From Aeromicrobium sp. (GTDB lineage: Bacteria; Actinomycetota; Actinomycetes; Propionibacteriales; Nocardioidaceae), in contig NZ_JAGLCD010000008.1 in NCBI RefSeq assembly GCF_023146395.1, forward strand, positions 247,379 to 311,378: 64,000 bases of DNA, written 5' to 3'. Shown in pieces: positions 50,260-59,216 of this stretch; position 1 is the first letter of the stretch, and every line of letters starts with the position of its first letter. The position numbers were made by a program, and so were the translations under genes. Under the pieces are notes generated by a model. The model ran no database searches. It worked only from the letters and a program-made list of their open reading frames with translations, and was not told the origin of the DNA.

Positions 50260-51314
50260 GACTGGCACCTCTCGACTCCGGAGTTGATGAACGGAGTCAC
50301 GATTGCGGCGTTGGGGTCGTTCTCCGGCGTCAACCGGACGCGGATCCCGCAGAGGAAGAAGTTGAAGAAGTCGCCGTACGCCCCCGTTCGGTTGACCTGC
50401 TGGTAGTGACTGGGAAGCGTCTCGAGGGTCGTGTCGAGAAACTCTCGATTCTCGTTCAGCGTGGTCGCCACGCCCTGGAGGTGCGCGAGGACGCCGGTGA
50501 AGTCCGGGCGTGCGTCGGCCAGCAGCGCGGCAGCGTCGGTCGACAGCGTGTTGATCTGGGCAGCGGCATCGAGCACGGCCGTGGCGTCCTCGTCGAGCCC
50601 GTCGGTGAACTGGCTCAGCTGGACGATGACGCCCTCGAGAGCGTCGTCGCCTCCGTTGACCGAGGCGAGAGCGGTGTCGAGGTTCTGGATGACCTGTCCC
50701 ACGAGCTCGTCACGTTCGCCCAGCGTGGAGGTGAGGGACCCCACGGTCGCCAGCAGGCTCGTGATCTCGGAGGCCTGTCCCTGCAGCACGAGGATCAGGT
50801 CCTCGGAGAGTTGGTTGACCTGTTGGGGGTTCAACCCCACGAAGAGCGGCTTGAAGCCGTTGAGGAGGGTATCGAGATCGAGAGCGGCTGACGTCCGCTC
50901 CACAGCGATGACCTCCCCTTGCTTCAGGGCCGTGCCGCCCGGTTCGCCTTGCCCGAGCTGTAGGAACCGGTCACCGATGAGGTTCTTGTATCGGACGGTG
51001 GCCGTGCTCCGGTCCGTCAGCTCGACCTTGCGATTGAGGTCGAACGAAACCGTGACGATCCCGTCGCTGGCGACATCGATGTCCGACACCTTGCCGACCA
51101 CGACGCTGGCGACTCGCACGTCGCTGCCTACCTCGAGGCCCGAGATGTTCTCGAAGCGGGCCGCGAAGGGGCGAGCGTCGCCCGAGCGGTCGTTGGCCGT
51201 GACCACGTACAGGTAGGCCGTCAGGAAGCTCGCGACCACGAGGAAGATCGTGAGCTTGACGAGGTCGCCGCGGGTGCTGCGCTTGATCCGCAGAATGTCC
51301 AAGAGCTTCTTCAT
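50256..51314 (-). CDS. mceB: Mce protein B
   Basis: This 352-residue protein has a membrane helix (LVKLTIFLVVASFLTAYLYVV), an MlaD domain (FAARFENISGLEVGSDVRVASVVVGKVSDIDV), FLQLGQGEPGG and a helical region. It ends FFLCGIRVRL...GVERCQS with two Cys, as is common for MceB. It starts in overlap with the mceA stop. Confidence 0.88.
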   Translation of the reverse strand: MKKLLDILRIKRSTRGDLVKLTIFLVVASFLTAYLYVVTANDRSGDARPFAARFENISGLEVGSDVRVASVVVGKVSDIDVASDGIVTVSFDLNRKVELTDRSTATVRYKNLIGDRFLQLGQGEPGGTALKQGEVIAVERTSAALDLDTLLNGFKPLFVGLNPQQVNQLSEDLILVLQGQASEITSLLATVGSLTSTLGERDELVGQVIQNLDTALASVNGGDDALEGVIVQLSQFTDGLDEDATAVLDAAAQINTLSTDAAALLADARPDFTGVLAHLQGVATTLNENREFLDTTLETLPSHYQQVNRTGAYGDFFNFFLCGIRVRLTPENDPNAAIVTPFINSGVERCQS

Positions 51315-52477
51315 CGCAGGCCCAGCAGTCCGGAGAAGGTCCCGAAGAACGTCGTCGCGAGCTCGCCGCCCGGACCCTTGACGTCACCCGCGTCGTGCGG
51401 GTCACCTGTACCAAAGTCGTAACCGGCCGCTTCGGAGTCGGTCTGGGAGATGGACGGCAGCCCGAAGCAGTTCGGGCCCAGGTCCGGACCGATGCGGTAG
51501 AGGTTGTCCTCGACGGAGAATCCGCGGTCGGTCGGCTGCAGACGCGTGTAGACGCTGATGCCGGGCTTGGCCCCGCCCACGGCCTGGGTCGCGAGCTCGG
51601 CGTTGCTGGCCGTTCCCTCGAAGATGCACTGGAGGTTGGACGAGTAGTTGCGGAGCATGTCGGTGGGGGACCTCAGGAGATCGAGCACGCTGGCGACGCG
51701 CGGACTGTTGTCGGCCACGAACGGTTGGGCTGTTGCCGTGAACGTCGAGACGTCGGTCAGCACTTGATCGATCTGCCCCTCGCGATCGGACAACGTGTCC
51801 GCCGTCGTGGTGAGCTGGGTCAGGGTCGTCAGCAGGTCCGGAGCCGCCTGGTCGTAGATGTCGACGACCGACTGGGCTCGCTCGAGGTCGCTGTCCAGAT
51901 CACCGAGAGTCGTGTTGAGCTCACCGAGGTAGGTGTCGACATCGCCGACCAGGGTGTTCAACGTGTCGCCCTGGCCTTCGAGCAGGTCGGCCGTGGCGGT
52001 GACGGCTTGGTTGACTCGATCCGCACCCGCTGCCGACAGGACGCCCGCCAGGTCGGTGAAGACGTCGTTGACCTCGACGGTGACCGCGTCGGCCTGGAGC
52101 TGGTCGCCCTCGGCGAGCTGCTCACCGGGGTTGCCAACGTCTCCGCTGAGCTGGACGTACTTGGCACCGAACGCCGTCGGCGGAACGATCTGGACGGTCA
52201 GGTCGGACGTCATCATGTCGACCTTGTCGCTGTAGACGTCGACCGTGATGATGGCGCCGTCACCCGACGGCTCGACCGAGGAGACTTCCCCGACCTGCAC
52301 GCCGCGCAGCTTCACGGTCGCCCCGGCCGTCAAAGTCAGGCCCGCACGGTCGCTGGTGACGGTGAAGGACTGCGTCGAGGTGAACTTGCCTTGGTAGGAC
52401 ATCACGGTGGCAACCGCGATCAACACGATCATGGCGATGAAGGCCACGCCCGACAGGAGTCTCTTGGTCTCGTTCAT
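51311..52477 (-). CDS. mceA: Mce protein A
   Basis: This 388-residue protein has an N-terminal helix (LLSGVAFIAMIVLIAVATVMSY), an MlaD domain (FTVTSDRAGLTLTAGATVKLRGVQVGEVSSVEP, then PPTAFGAKYVQLSG) and a long helical region. The C-terminal CIFEGTASNAELATQAVGGAKP...NCFGLP segment is seen in MceA and YrbE-proximal Mce proteins. It starts six bases after yrbEB stops. Confidence 0.88.
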   Translation of the reverse strand: MNETKRLLSGVAFIAMIVLIAVATVMSYQGKFTSTQSFTVTSDRAGLTLTAGATVKLRGVQVGEVSSVEPSGDGAIITVDVYSDKVDMMTSDLTVQIVPPTAFGAKYVQLSGDVGNPGEQLAEGDQLQADAVTVEVNDVFTDLAGVLSAAGADRVNQAVTATADLLEGQGDTLNTLVGDVDTYLGELNTTLGDLDSDLERAQSVVDIYDQAAPDLLTTLTQLTTTADTLSDREGQIDQVLTDVSTFTATAQPFVADNSPRVASVLDLLRSPTDMLRNYSSNLQCIFEGTASNAELATQAVGGAKPGISVYTRLQPTDRGFSVEDNLYRIGPDLGPNCFGLPSISQTDSEAAGYDFGTGDPHDAGDVKGPGGELATTFFGTFSGLLGLR

Positions 52478-52483
52478 GTGCCC

Positions 52484-53335
52484 TCAGCCCGCGATGTAGA
52501 CCGTCGGCGCGCCCCAGAAGGCGATACCGAAGACCAGGTCGATGGCCATCACCGTGATCAGTGACGTCCGGACGGCACGGCCAACGGATCGGCCCACACC
52601 AGCCGGTCCCCCGCTGGCGGTGTAGCCGTAGTAGCAGCAGACGCACATGATGATGACGGCCGTCAGCAGCACCTTGAGGCCGGCCAGAGCGACGTCTCCC
52701 GGCACGAGGAACGTGTCGAAGTAGTGCTGGTACGTTCCCGTGGCCTGTCCGAACGCCACCGTGACCATGACCTGCGTCGCGAGGAACATCGTGATCAGGC
52801 CGATCGCGAACAGCGGGACGACCGCGATCATGCCGGCGACGATCCGGGTCGTCACGAGGTACGGCACCGAAGGGACCGCCATGACGTCGAGTGCATCGAT
52901 CTCCTCGCTGACGCGCATGGCGCCGAGCTGCGCCGTGAAGCCCGCTCCGACCGTGGCCGTCAACGCGATGCACGCCATGATCGGCGCGGCTTCGCGGGTG
53001 TTGAAGTAGGCGGAGAAAAAGCCGGAGAGCGCTCCCACACCGATGTTGCCGAAGGTGGTGAAGGCCTCGAGACCGACCTGGATGCCGATGGCGAGCGACA
53101 GGAAGAACACGACGAACACCGTGCCTCCGACCGCCGCCATGGCGCCCGACCCCATGCTGACCTCAGCGAGGAGCCGGCGGATCTCCTTGGGGTACTTGCG
53201 CACCACCATCGGAATCCAGGCGATCGCCCGTGCATAGAACATCAGTTGACCGCCGAGGTCCGAGATCGACCTCACGGGCGCTGTGGCGACCGAACCGACT
53301 CGGCGACGAAGCGCGGCGCCACTCTCTGACGACAT
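52484..53335 (-). CDS. yrbEB: YrbE/MlaE permease B
   Basis: This 283-residue MlaE-family permease has five or six membrane helices. It carries the family core FSAYFNTREAAPIMACIALTATVGAGFTAQLGAMRVSEEIDALDVMAVPSVPYLVTTRIVAGMIAVVPLF, whose EEIDAL segment contacts the ATPase. It pairs with the upstream YrbE to form the inner-membrane channel of the Mce importer. It starts one base after yrbEA ends. Confidence 0.92.
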   Translation of the reverse strand: MSSESGAALRRRVGSVATAPVRSISDLGGQLMFYARAIAWIPMVVRKYPKEIRRLLAEVSMGSGAMAAVGGTVFVVFFLSLAIGIQVGLEAFTTFGNIGVGALSGFFSAYFNTREAAPIMACIALTATVGAGFTAQLGAMRVSEEIDALDVMAVPSVPYLVTTRIVAGMIAVVPLFAIGLITMFLATQVMVTVAFGQATGTYQHYFDTFLVPGDVALAGLKVLLTAVIIMCVCCYYGYTASGGPAGVGRSVGRAVRTSLITVMAIDLVFGIAFWGAPTVYIAG

Positions 53336-53336
53336 G

Positions 53337-54203
53337 TCAGGCCCCCTTCAGCTGCAGGAAGATCGACGTGATGATGGTGTTCGCAGCGAACAGCATCAGG
53401 AAGGCAAGGACGACGGTCTGGTTGACGGCCTCACCGACTCCCTTCGGCCCACCCTTGGCGTTCAGGCCGAGGTAGCAGCCTGCAAGTCCGGCCAGGAGGC
53501 CGAAGACCGCAGCCTTCAGGCTCGAGGCCCAGAAGTCGGGTGTGCCCACCAGCAGCGTGAGACCGTCAATGAACAGCCCCGGAGTGGCCCCCTGGAGCAC
53601 CACGGAGAAGTAGTAGGCGCCGGCCAGGCCGACGATCGACACCATGCCGTTCAGTGCGACCGCGATGACCGTGGAAGCGATGACTCGCGGCACCACCAGA
53701 CGGTGGATCGGATCGATGCCGAGCGTCTCCATGGCGTCGATCTCTTCACGGATCTTGCGTGCGCCGAGGTCGGCGCACACCGCTGTGGCACCGGCGCCGG
53801 CGACCACCAGGACGCTGACGATCGGACCGATCTCTCGGATCACCGCAACGGCGGCACCGGCGCCGGCGAGGTCGACGGCCCCGATCTGGATCAGCAGCTG
53901 GTTGACCTGGAAGACGATGATCATGCACAGCGGGATCGAGACCATGATGGCGGGCATGATCGAGACCGACGAGATGAACCAGGCCTGCTGCACGATCTCG
54001 TCGACGACGGGCCGCCGCGTGAACATGGTCCGGAAGGTTCGTCCGCAGAACCTGTAGAAATCGCCCACCAGGCCGAATCCGTTGAGGACCTTGGCGAAAG
54101 GGTTGAAGGTCAAAGCCTCGCGCTCGATCTCGGCCCTGGTGGGAGGTGCTGGGTCCTTCGGGGTCTCGCCCTCAGGTCGGGGCGAGTCCTGAACGGCCGT
54201 CAC
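53337..54203 (-). CDS. yrbEA: YrbE/MlaE permease A
   Basis: This 288-residue MlaE-family permease has the segment REIGPIVSVLVVAGAGATAVCADLGARKIREEIDAMETLGIDPIHRLVVPRVIASTVIAVAL. The first 35 residues are Pro/Glu-rich and cytoplasmic. As the first permease of the pair it opens the transport part of the operon. Its ATG overlaps the oxidoreductase stop (ATGA), tying that enzyme to the importer. Confidence 0.92.
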   Translation of the reverse strand: MTAVQDSPRPEGETPKDPAPPTRAEIEREALTFNPFAKVLNGFGLVGDFYRFCGRTFRTMFTRRPVVDEIVQQAWFISSVSIMPAIMVSIPLCMIIVFQVNQLLIQIGAVDLAGAGAAVAVIREIGPIVSVLVVAGAGATAVCADLGARKIREEIDAMETLGIDPIHRLVVPRVIASTVIAVALNGMVSIVGLAGAYYFSVVLQGATPGLFIDGLTLLVGTPDFWASSLKAAVFGLLAGLAGCYLGLNAKGGPKGVGEAVNQTVVLAFLMLFAANTIITSIFLQLKGA

Positions 54204-55990
54204 CCGCCGAATCCGGTGGCCTGAGGCGCAGCTGCGGGCTCGGTCTTCGGGGTCTGCACGACGAACAAGGGAAGCCGCAGGGCAGCAGGAGCCGACGGGG
54301 GCACGACCTCGTGCTCAGGTCGCACGGCGGCGAGACGCTCGTACGACGTCCCGAGCGCCGGCCGTTCATCGTCCTGGCCCTTGTTGGGCCAGAGCGACAT
54401 GGCCCGCTCGGCCTGCGCCGTGATCGTCAGGCTGGGGTTGACGCCGAGGTTCGCCGAGATGGCAGCTCCATCGACGACATGGATCCCGGGGTGGCCGTAG
54501 AGACGGTGATACGGGTCGATCACACCGCTCTGCGGTGAGTCGCCGATCGGGCATCCGCCCAGGAAGTGGGCCGTCATCGGAATGTTGAAGACCTCGCCGA
54601 TGGTGCTGTACGAGCCACCGTCGATCTTGTCGGCCATGGAGCGCACGATGTCGTTGCCCGCAGGGATCCATGTCGGGTTGGGCAGCCCGTGACCCTGCTT
54701 CGAGGTCAGACGGACCTTCCGGCCGCGCTTCTTCGGGAACACGGTGATCGAGTTGTCGTGAGTCTGCATCACCAACGCGATGATGGTGCGCTGGGGCCAG
54801 CTGCCGAGCCCAAAGATCGACGAGGCGAATCGACCGGGATGACGAATGACCTGGCCGATCCACCGGAGCCATCGGGGTGTTCGGCCTCCACCATCGGTCA
54901 TCAACGTCAAAAGGGTGCCCATCATCCCGGAGCCGATGCCGTACCTGACCGGTTCGACGTGGGTGTTCTCATCTGGGTGGATGGATGAGGTGATGGCGAC
55001 GCCGTGGTGGAAGTCGTACTTCTTGCGGTTGCTGACCTTGGTGCTCGCGGCGCACAGAGCCTCGGAGTTGGTGCGAGTCAGGAAGCCCAGGCGGTCTGAG
55101 ATCCGCGGAAGGTCGCCCGAGCGGCGCATGCCGTGAAGGAGCTCCTGGGTTCCCCACGTGCCTGCAGCCAGCACGACGTGCTCGGCCGTCAGCGTCGTCG
55201 ACCTGCGCGTCGACCGTCCCGAGCGGTGGGTCACGACCTCGTACCCGCCTCCTGCCCGCGGACGCAGAGCCGACACCGTCGTCCGCTCGAGGACCTGGGT
55301 GCCGGCGCGCTCGGCGAGGTGCAGATAGTTCTTGACCAAGGTGTTCTTCGCGTTGTGCCGACATCCGGTCATGCACTCGCCGCACTCGATGCAGCCACGA
55401 CGCTCGGGGCCCGCACCACCGAAGTAGGGGTCGGGGATGGCCTCGCCGGGCTGCCGCTTGCCGTCGGCTCCGAAGCAGACTCCGATCGGGGTCTGCTGGT
55501 AGGTCTCGCCGACGCCCATCTCGTCGGCCACCTGCTTGAGCACCACGTCCGACGGCGTCACCGTGGGGTTGTCGACGACTCCGAGCATGCGCTTCGCCTG
55601 GTCGTAGAAAGGCGTGAGCTCATCCTTCCAATCGGTGATGTGAGCCCACTGGGGATCTCGGAAGAAGGCACTGGACTTCGGCTCGTAGAGCGTGTTGGCG
55701 TAGACCAGAGAACCTCCGCCGACCCCAGCGCCGGCAAGAACCACGACGTCCTTCAGAAGCCGGATGCGCTGAATGCCGAAGCACCCGAGCCGGGGAGCGT
55801 AGAGAAACCTGCGGGCGTCCCACGAAGTCTTCGCGAACTCGTCGTCCTCGAAGCGACGACCGGCCTCGATCACGCCGACCCGGTAGCCCTTCTCGGTCAG
55901 GCGGAGGGCGGCGACCGAGCCGCCGAATCCCGAGCCGACGACGATCACGTCGAAGTCCAGCGCGGTTCCTGGCTCTGTCGCGACGGTCAA
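54200..55990 (-). CDS. GMC/cholesterol-oxidase-like flavoprotein
   Basis: This 596-residue protein has an FAD fingerprint (VIVVGSGFGGSVAALRLTEKG) and GAGVGGGSLVYANTLYEP. A four-Cys cluster in RRGCIECGECMTGCRHNAKNTL resembles iron-sulfur or ChoD-type proteins. The catalytic pair is in MTAHFLGGCPIG (His) and LGVNPSLTI (Asn). It would oxidise a sterol or other hydrophobic alcohol. The TTG at 55990 is chosen because GAGGAG lies five bases before it; ATG 56044 is an alternative with no ribosome site. It leads the mce operon. Confidence 0.82.
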   Translation of the reverse strand: MTVATEPGTALDFDVIVVGSGFGGSVAALRLTEKGYRVGVIEAGRRFEDDEFAKTSWDARRFLYAPRLGCFGIQRIRLLKDVVVLAGAGVGGGSLVYANTLYEPKSSAFFRDPQWAHITDWKDELTPFYDQAKRMLGVVDNPTVTPSDVVLKQVADEMGVGETYQQTPIGVCFGADGKRQPGEAIPDPYFGGAGPERRGCIECGECMTGCRHNAKNTLVKNYLHLAERAGTQVLERTTVSALRPRAGGGYEVVTHRSGRSTRRSTTLTAEHVVLAAGTWGTQELLHGMRRSGDLPRISDRLGFLTRTNSEALCAASTKVSNRKKYDFHHGVAITSSIHPDENTHVEPVRYGIGSGMMGTLLTLMTDGGGRTPRWLRWIGQVIRHPGRFASSIFGLGSWPQRTIIALVMQTHDNSITVFPKKRGRKVRLTSKQGHGLPNPTWIPAGNDIVRSMADKIDGGSYSTIGEVFNIPMTAHFLGGCPIGDSPQSGVIDPYHRLYGHPGIHVVDGAAISANLGVNPSLTITAQAERAMSLWPNKGQDDERPALGTSYERLAAVRPEHEVVPPSAPAALRLPLFVVQTPKTEPAAAPQATGFGG

Positions 55991-56337
55991 CGGAACTCCT
56001 CGAGCTTCTGGACGTCCAAGCCATGTGTCGGACGTCACGTGCATGAGAGATCAGTTGAACCCGCAGGGGCCGAGTGCGTCTTGGGTGATTCGGACAAGTT
56101 CCACGACCGTGGTTGTCGCTCCAGACAAGCGGGCTGCCCCGGAGTGCGCAGAAGTACCGGCACGGGCTCGCAGTTAGTCATTTTCTACAAAGACTCGGCG
56201 CGAATCTGGTCAACCACCACGAGAATGATCAACGTGGAGCCGTCAAAGTGATGCCAGTCACACGTATTGGCGTGCTCCTACGCCCGCCTCCCCCGCGTGA
56301 CGATCTTGGATATTCAGACAACATCGAAGGGTGACCC
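55991..56337. promoter_or_regulatory. Divergent control region of the mce operon and acyl-CoA ligase
   Basis: These 347 bp separate the two transcription units. The clearest element is AGTGA-N6-TCACA at 56247-56262, 76 bp from the ligase ATG. It matches nine of ten fixed positions of the CRP/GlxR consensus TGTGA-N6-TCACA. A related site lies upstream of alkB. No other open frame was seen. Confidence 0.5.
56247..56262. promoter_or_regulatory. CRP/GlxR-like operator, mce/ligase region
   Basis: AGTGATGCCAGTCACA matches TGTGA-N6-TCACA except at the first base. The cAMP-CRP or GlxR role is inferred from the consensus. Confidence 0.5.
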
Positions 56338-57897
56338 ATGACGAACCTCGCTGGTCTGCTCGAGGACAGCGCCTGGTCCTTCCCCGATCGCGAAGCGATC
56401 ATCCTGGGGGACACACGACTGACCTACGGCCAGGTGAACGCGGCATCGAACCAGGTCGCTCATCTGCTGACCTCTCGAGGCGTCCAGCCCGGCGACAAGG
56501 TCGCCCTGAGCTGTCCGAACCTCCCGTACTTCTCCATCGTCTACTTCGGAATCCTCAAAGCAGGTGCGGTCGTCGTGCCCTTAAACGTGCTGCTCAAGGG
56601 CCGCGAGGTCGCCTATCACCTCGCCGACTCCGAGGCGAAGGCCTTCTTCGCCTTCGAGGGAACGGCCGACCTCCCCATCGGCATCGAGGCCTTCGCGGGG
56701 TTTGAGGCGACGCCCGGCTGCACCGACTTCTTCGTCATCACCGCCGATCCGGGCGCGGAACCGCCGATCGCGGGTACCCAGACCTTGGGCCAGGGCGTCA
56801 ACGGGCAGCCGCCCACCTTCGATTCCATCGCGGTGGACGACGACGACACCGCCGTCATCCTCTACACGTCCGGCACCACGGGCCAGCCCAAGGGGGCCGA
56901 GCTGCGGCACCGCAACATGCGCGACAACGCCCTGGCCGGCGCGGACCTGTTCGGTGCCGACGCCGAGAACCCCGACACGTACCTATGCGTCTTGCCGCTG
57001 TTCCACTCCTTCGGCCAGACGGTCATGCAGAACGGCGCCTTCGCCTTCGGCGGCACCGTCGTGATGCTGCCGCGCTTCGAGCCAGCGGCTGCGCTCGGTC
57101 TGATGCTTCGCGAGTCCGTCACCTTCTTCGGCGGAGTGCCCACGATGTACTGGGGCCTGCTCAGCGTCCTGGACGAGTCGATCGACATCGCTCGACTCGC
57201 CGAGAACCTCCGCGTCGCGGTGGCCGGCGGGGCCGCGCTCCCGGTCGAGGTCCATCGCCAGTTCCAGGAGCGCTTCGGGGTCACGGTGCTCGAGGGCTAC
57301 GGCTTGTCCGAGACGTCGCCGGTCGCGAGCTTCTCGCGTCTCGGATCTCAGGTACGGGTCGGGTCGATCGGTACACCGATCACCGGCGTGGAGATGACAC
57401 TCATCGACCCGGGCAGCTGGGAGGAGCTGAAGCCAGGTGAGGACGTCATCGGGGAGATCGCGATCCGCGGCCACAACGTCATGAAGGGGTACTACAACCG
57501 ACCCGAGGCAACCCGTGAGTCCATCAGTCCCGATGGTTGGTTCCGAACGGGAGATCTTGCGCACAGGGACGCCGACGGGTGGTACTTCATCGTCGACCGT
57601 TCCAAGGACATGATCATCCGCGGCGGATTCAACGTGTACCCCCGGGAGATCGAGGAGCTGCTGATCACCCACCCCTCCGTGTCACTCGCGGCTGTCATCG
57701 GAGTGCCGCACGAGTCGCACGGTGAGGAGATCAAGGCGTACGTGATCCCTGAGCCCGGAGGGACCGTCACGCCTGACGAGCTCGTCGAGTGGAGCAAGGC
57801 GCAGCTCGCCGCCTACAAGTACCCGCGGGTGGTCGAGGTCGTCGAGACTCTCCCGATGACCGCCACTGGCAAGATCCTCAAGCGGGAGCTGCGATGA
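56338..57897 (+). CDS. Fatty acid-CoA ligase
   Basis: This 519-residue adenylate-forming enzyme has ILYTSGTTGQPKGAELRHRN, the A5 motif EGYGLSETSPVASF, the A7-A8 GWFRTGDLAHRDADGWYFIVDRSKDMIIRGGFNVYPREIEE, and the terminal TATGKILKRELR with the catalytic Lys. It activates carboxylic acids as CoA thioesters, probably fatty acids that enter through Mce or arise from alkane oxidation. It is divergent from the mce operon and 52 bp before the PucR gene, so co-transcribed with it. An AAGGGTGA site precedes the ATG. Confidence 0.9.
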   Translation: MTNLAGLLEDSAWSFPDREAIILGDTRLTYGQVNAASNQVAHLLTSRGVQPGDKVALSCPNLPYFSIVYFGILKAGAVVVPLNVLLKGREVAYHLADSEAKAFFAFEGTADLPIGIEAFAGFEATPGCTDFFVITADPGAEPPIAGTQTLGQGVNGQPPTFDSIAVDDDDTAVILYTSGTTGQPKGAELRHRNMRDNALAGADLFGADAENPDTYLCVLPLFHSFGQTVMQNGAFAFGGTVVMLPRFEPAAALGLMLRESVTFFGGVPTMYWGLLSVLDESIDIARLAENLRVAVAGGAALPVEVHRQFQERFGVTVLEGYGLSETSPVASFSRLGSQVRVGSIGTPITGVEMTLIDPGSWEELKPGEDVIGEIAIRGHNVMKGYYNRPEATRESISPDGWFRTGDLAHRDADGWYFIVDRSKDMIIRGGFNVYPREIEELLITHPSVSLAAVIGVPHESHGEEIKAYVIPEPGGTVTPDELVEWSKAQLAAYKYPRVVEVVETLPMTATGKILKRELR

Positions 57898-57948
57898 CGG
57901 AGCGCGACGAAACTCGGCGGGACGCTTGAGGGAGAGGGGAGCGGTTCG

Positions 57949-59205
57949 ATGACGGATCAGAAAGCCGACGGCCTGGCGCGATGGTTGAGCGTGTTCATCG
58001 CCCGAGAGTCGGAGCCGGACGCACGCAGCCGCTGGGTCGACGACACGACGAACTCCATCCTCGAAGAGGTGCCGGAGATCGCGAACGCCGACGGTATCGG
58101 GATCGGCATCCGCGACACGGTGGCCGAGCACTGGGCGTCGTTCCTCCGACAGCTCTCGGAGCCGAGCTTCACGTTCCACCTCGTCGACCGTGCCAAGCTG
58201 CTTGCCGTCGAGGTCGCGAACTCGAGGTTGACCGTCGAGACACTCATCCGCTTCTACCGGGTGGCTCAACAGACGACCTGGGCCTACATCTCGCGCGAGG
58301 TCGAGAAGCTCCCCGACGACGAGTTCGATCACGGCGACGTCCTGATCTATTTCTGGGATCGAGCGAGCCAGTGGATCGATCAGTCGATCACGGCCTCGAT
58401 CGCGACGTTCCACGAGGAGCGCGGCCGGGTACAGGCCGGTGCGGCCGCGCAACGGTACGAGACCGTGCTCGACGTGCTCAACGGCCAGCATGATGACCCG
58501 CGTCGCATCTCCACGGCACTGGGCGGCTATCCGATGTCGGTCGTGCACAGCGCACTGGTTCTGACGTGCGACGAGCATGACGGAGTCAGCAGGCTCGAAC
58601 AGCTCGCCCACGATCTCGCACGCAGCATCGGCGTGACGCAGCCGTTGCTGGTCCGACCGGGTGGTCGACGCCTGTGGGTATGGATCGGGACGCGCACCGA
58701 GCCTGGGCTCGACACGCTGGTCGCCGAGTTTGACCGCAAGGCCGGCTCCGGCACGCGGGCGGGAATCGGCTCCGGGTGGCCTGGCACCGCAGGGTTCATC
58801 GCCAGCTTCAAGGAGGCCGAGGGTGCCCTGCGGCTTGCCGGGTCCGGATCGGTGCCGGCGATCTGCCAGTACGGCGAGGTCGAGCTCCTCGTGCTCCTTG
58901 GTTGCACCCCCCAGGTCGATCGATTCGTCAGCCGTACCCTCGGCGGGCTCGCTGCCAACGACGAGGCGACCGCTCGCCGGCGGGAGACGATCTCGGCCTA
59001 CCTGGAGGCCGGCGGAAACGTCGACGATGCCGCGGTCGTCCTCCAGGTGCACCGCAACACGGTTCGATACCGCATCGCGCAGGCGGAGAAGGCGCTCGAT
59101 CTGAACATCAGCCGCCTGAGTCCATCCATGACGGTGGCGCTCCAGCACCTGGACGCCTTCCATGCGGGCGGGTCACCGGAGCTCGTCACGCATCCCGGGC
59201 CTTGA
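57949..59205 (+). CDS. PucR/CdaR-family transcriptional regulator
   Basis: This 418-residue protein has an N-terminal RsbRD-like helical sensor region (about 10-160, with TVETLIRFYRVAQQTTWAYISREVEKLPDDEF). A central GGDEF-like CdaR domain follows. The C-terminal PucR HTH is YLEAGGNVDDAAVVLQVHRNTVRYRIAQAEKALDLNI. Such regulators often activate catabolic operons. Its place between the ligase and the convergent alkB operon makes it the best local candidate for alkane-responsive control. GGGGAG lies before the ATG. Confidence 0.9.
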   Translation: MTDQKADGLARWLSVFIARESEPDARSRWVDDTTNSILEEVPEIANADGIGIGIRDTVAEHWASFLRQLSEPSFTFHLVDRAKLLAVEVANSRLTVETLIRFYRVAQQTTWAYISREVEKLPDDEFDHGDVLIYFWDRASQWIDQSITASIATFHEERGRVQAGAAAQRYETVLDVLNGQHDDPRRISTALGGYPMSVVHSALVLTCDEHDGVSRLEQLAHDLARSIGVTQPLLVRPGGRRLWVWIGTRTEPGLDTLVAEFDRKAGSGTRAGIGSGWPGTAGFIASFKEAEGALRLAGSGSVPAICQYGEVELLVLLGCTPQVDRFVSRTLGGLAANDEATARRRETISAYLEAGGNVDDAAVVLQVHRNTVRYRIAQAEKALDLNISRLSPSMTVALQHLDAFHAGGSPELVTHPGP

Positions 59206-59216
59206 AGCCGGGCCGG

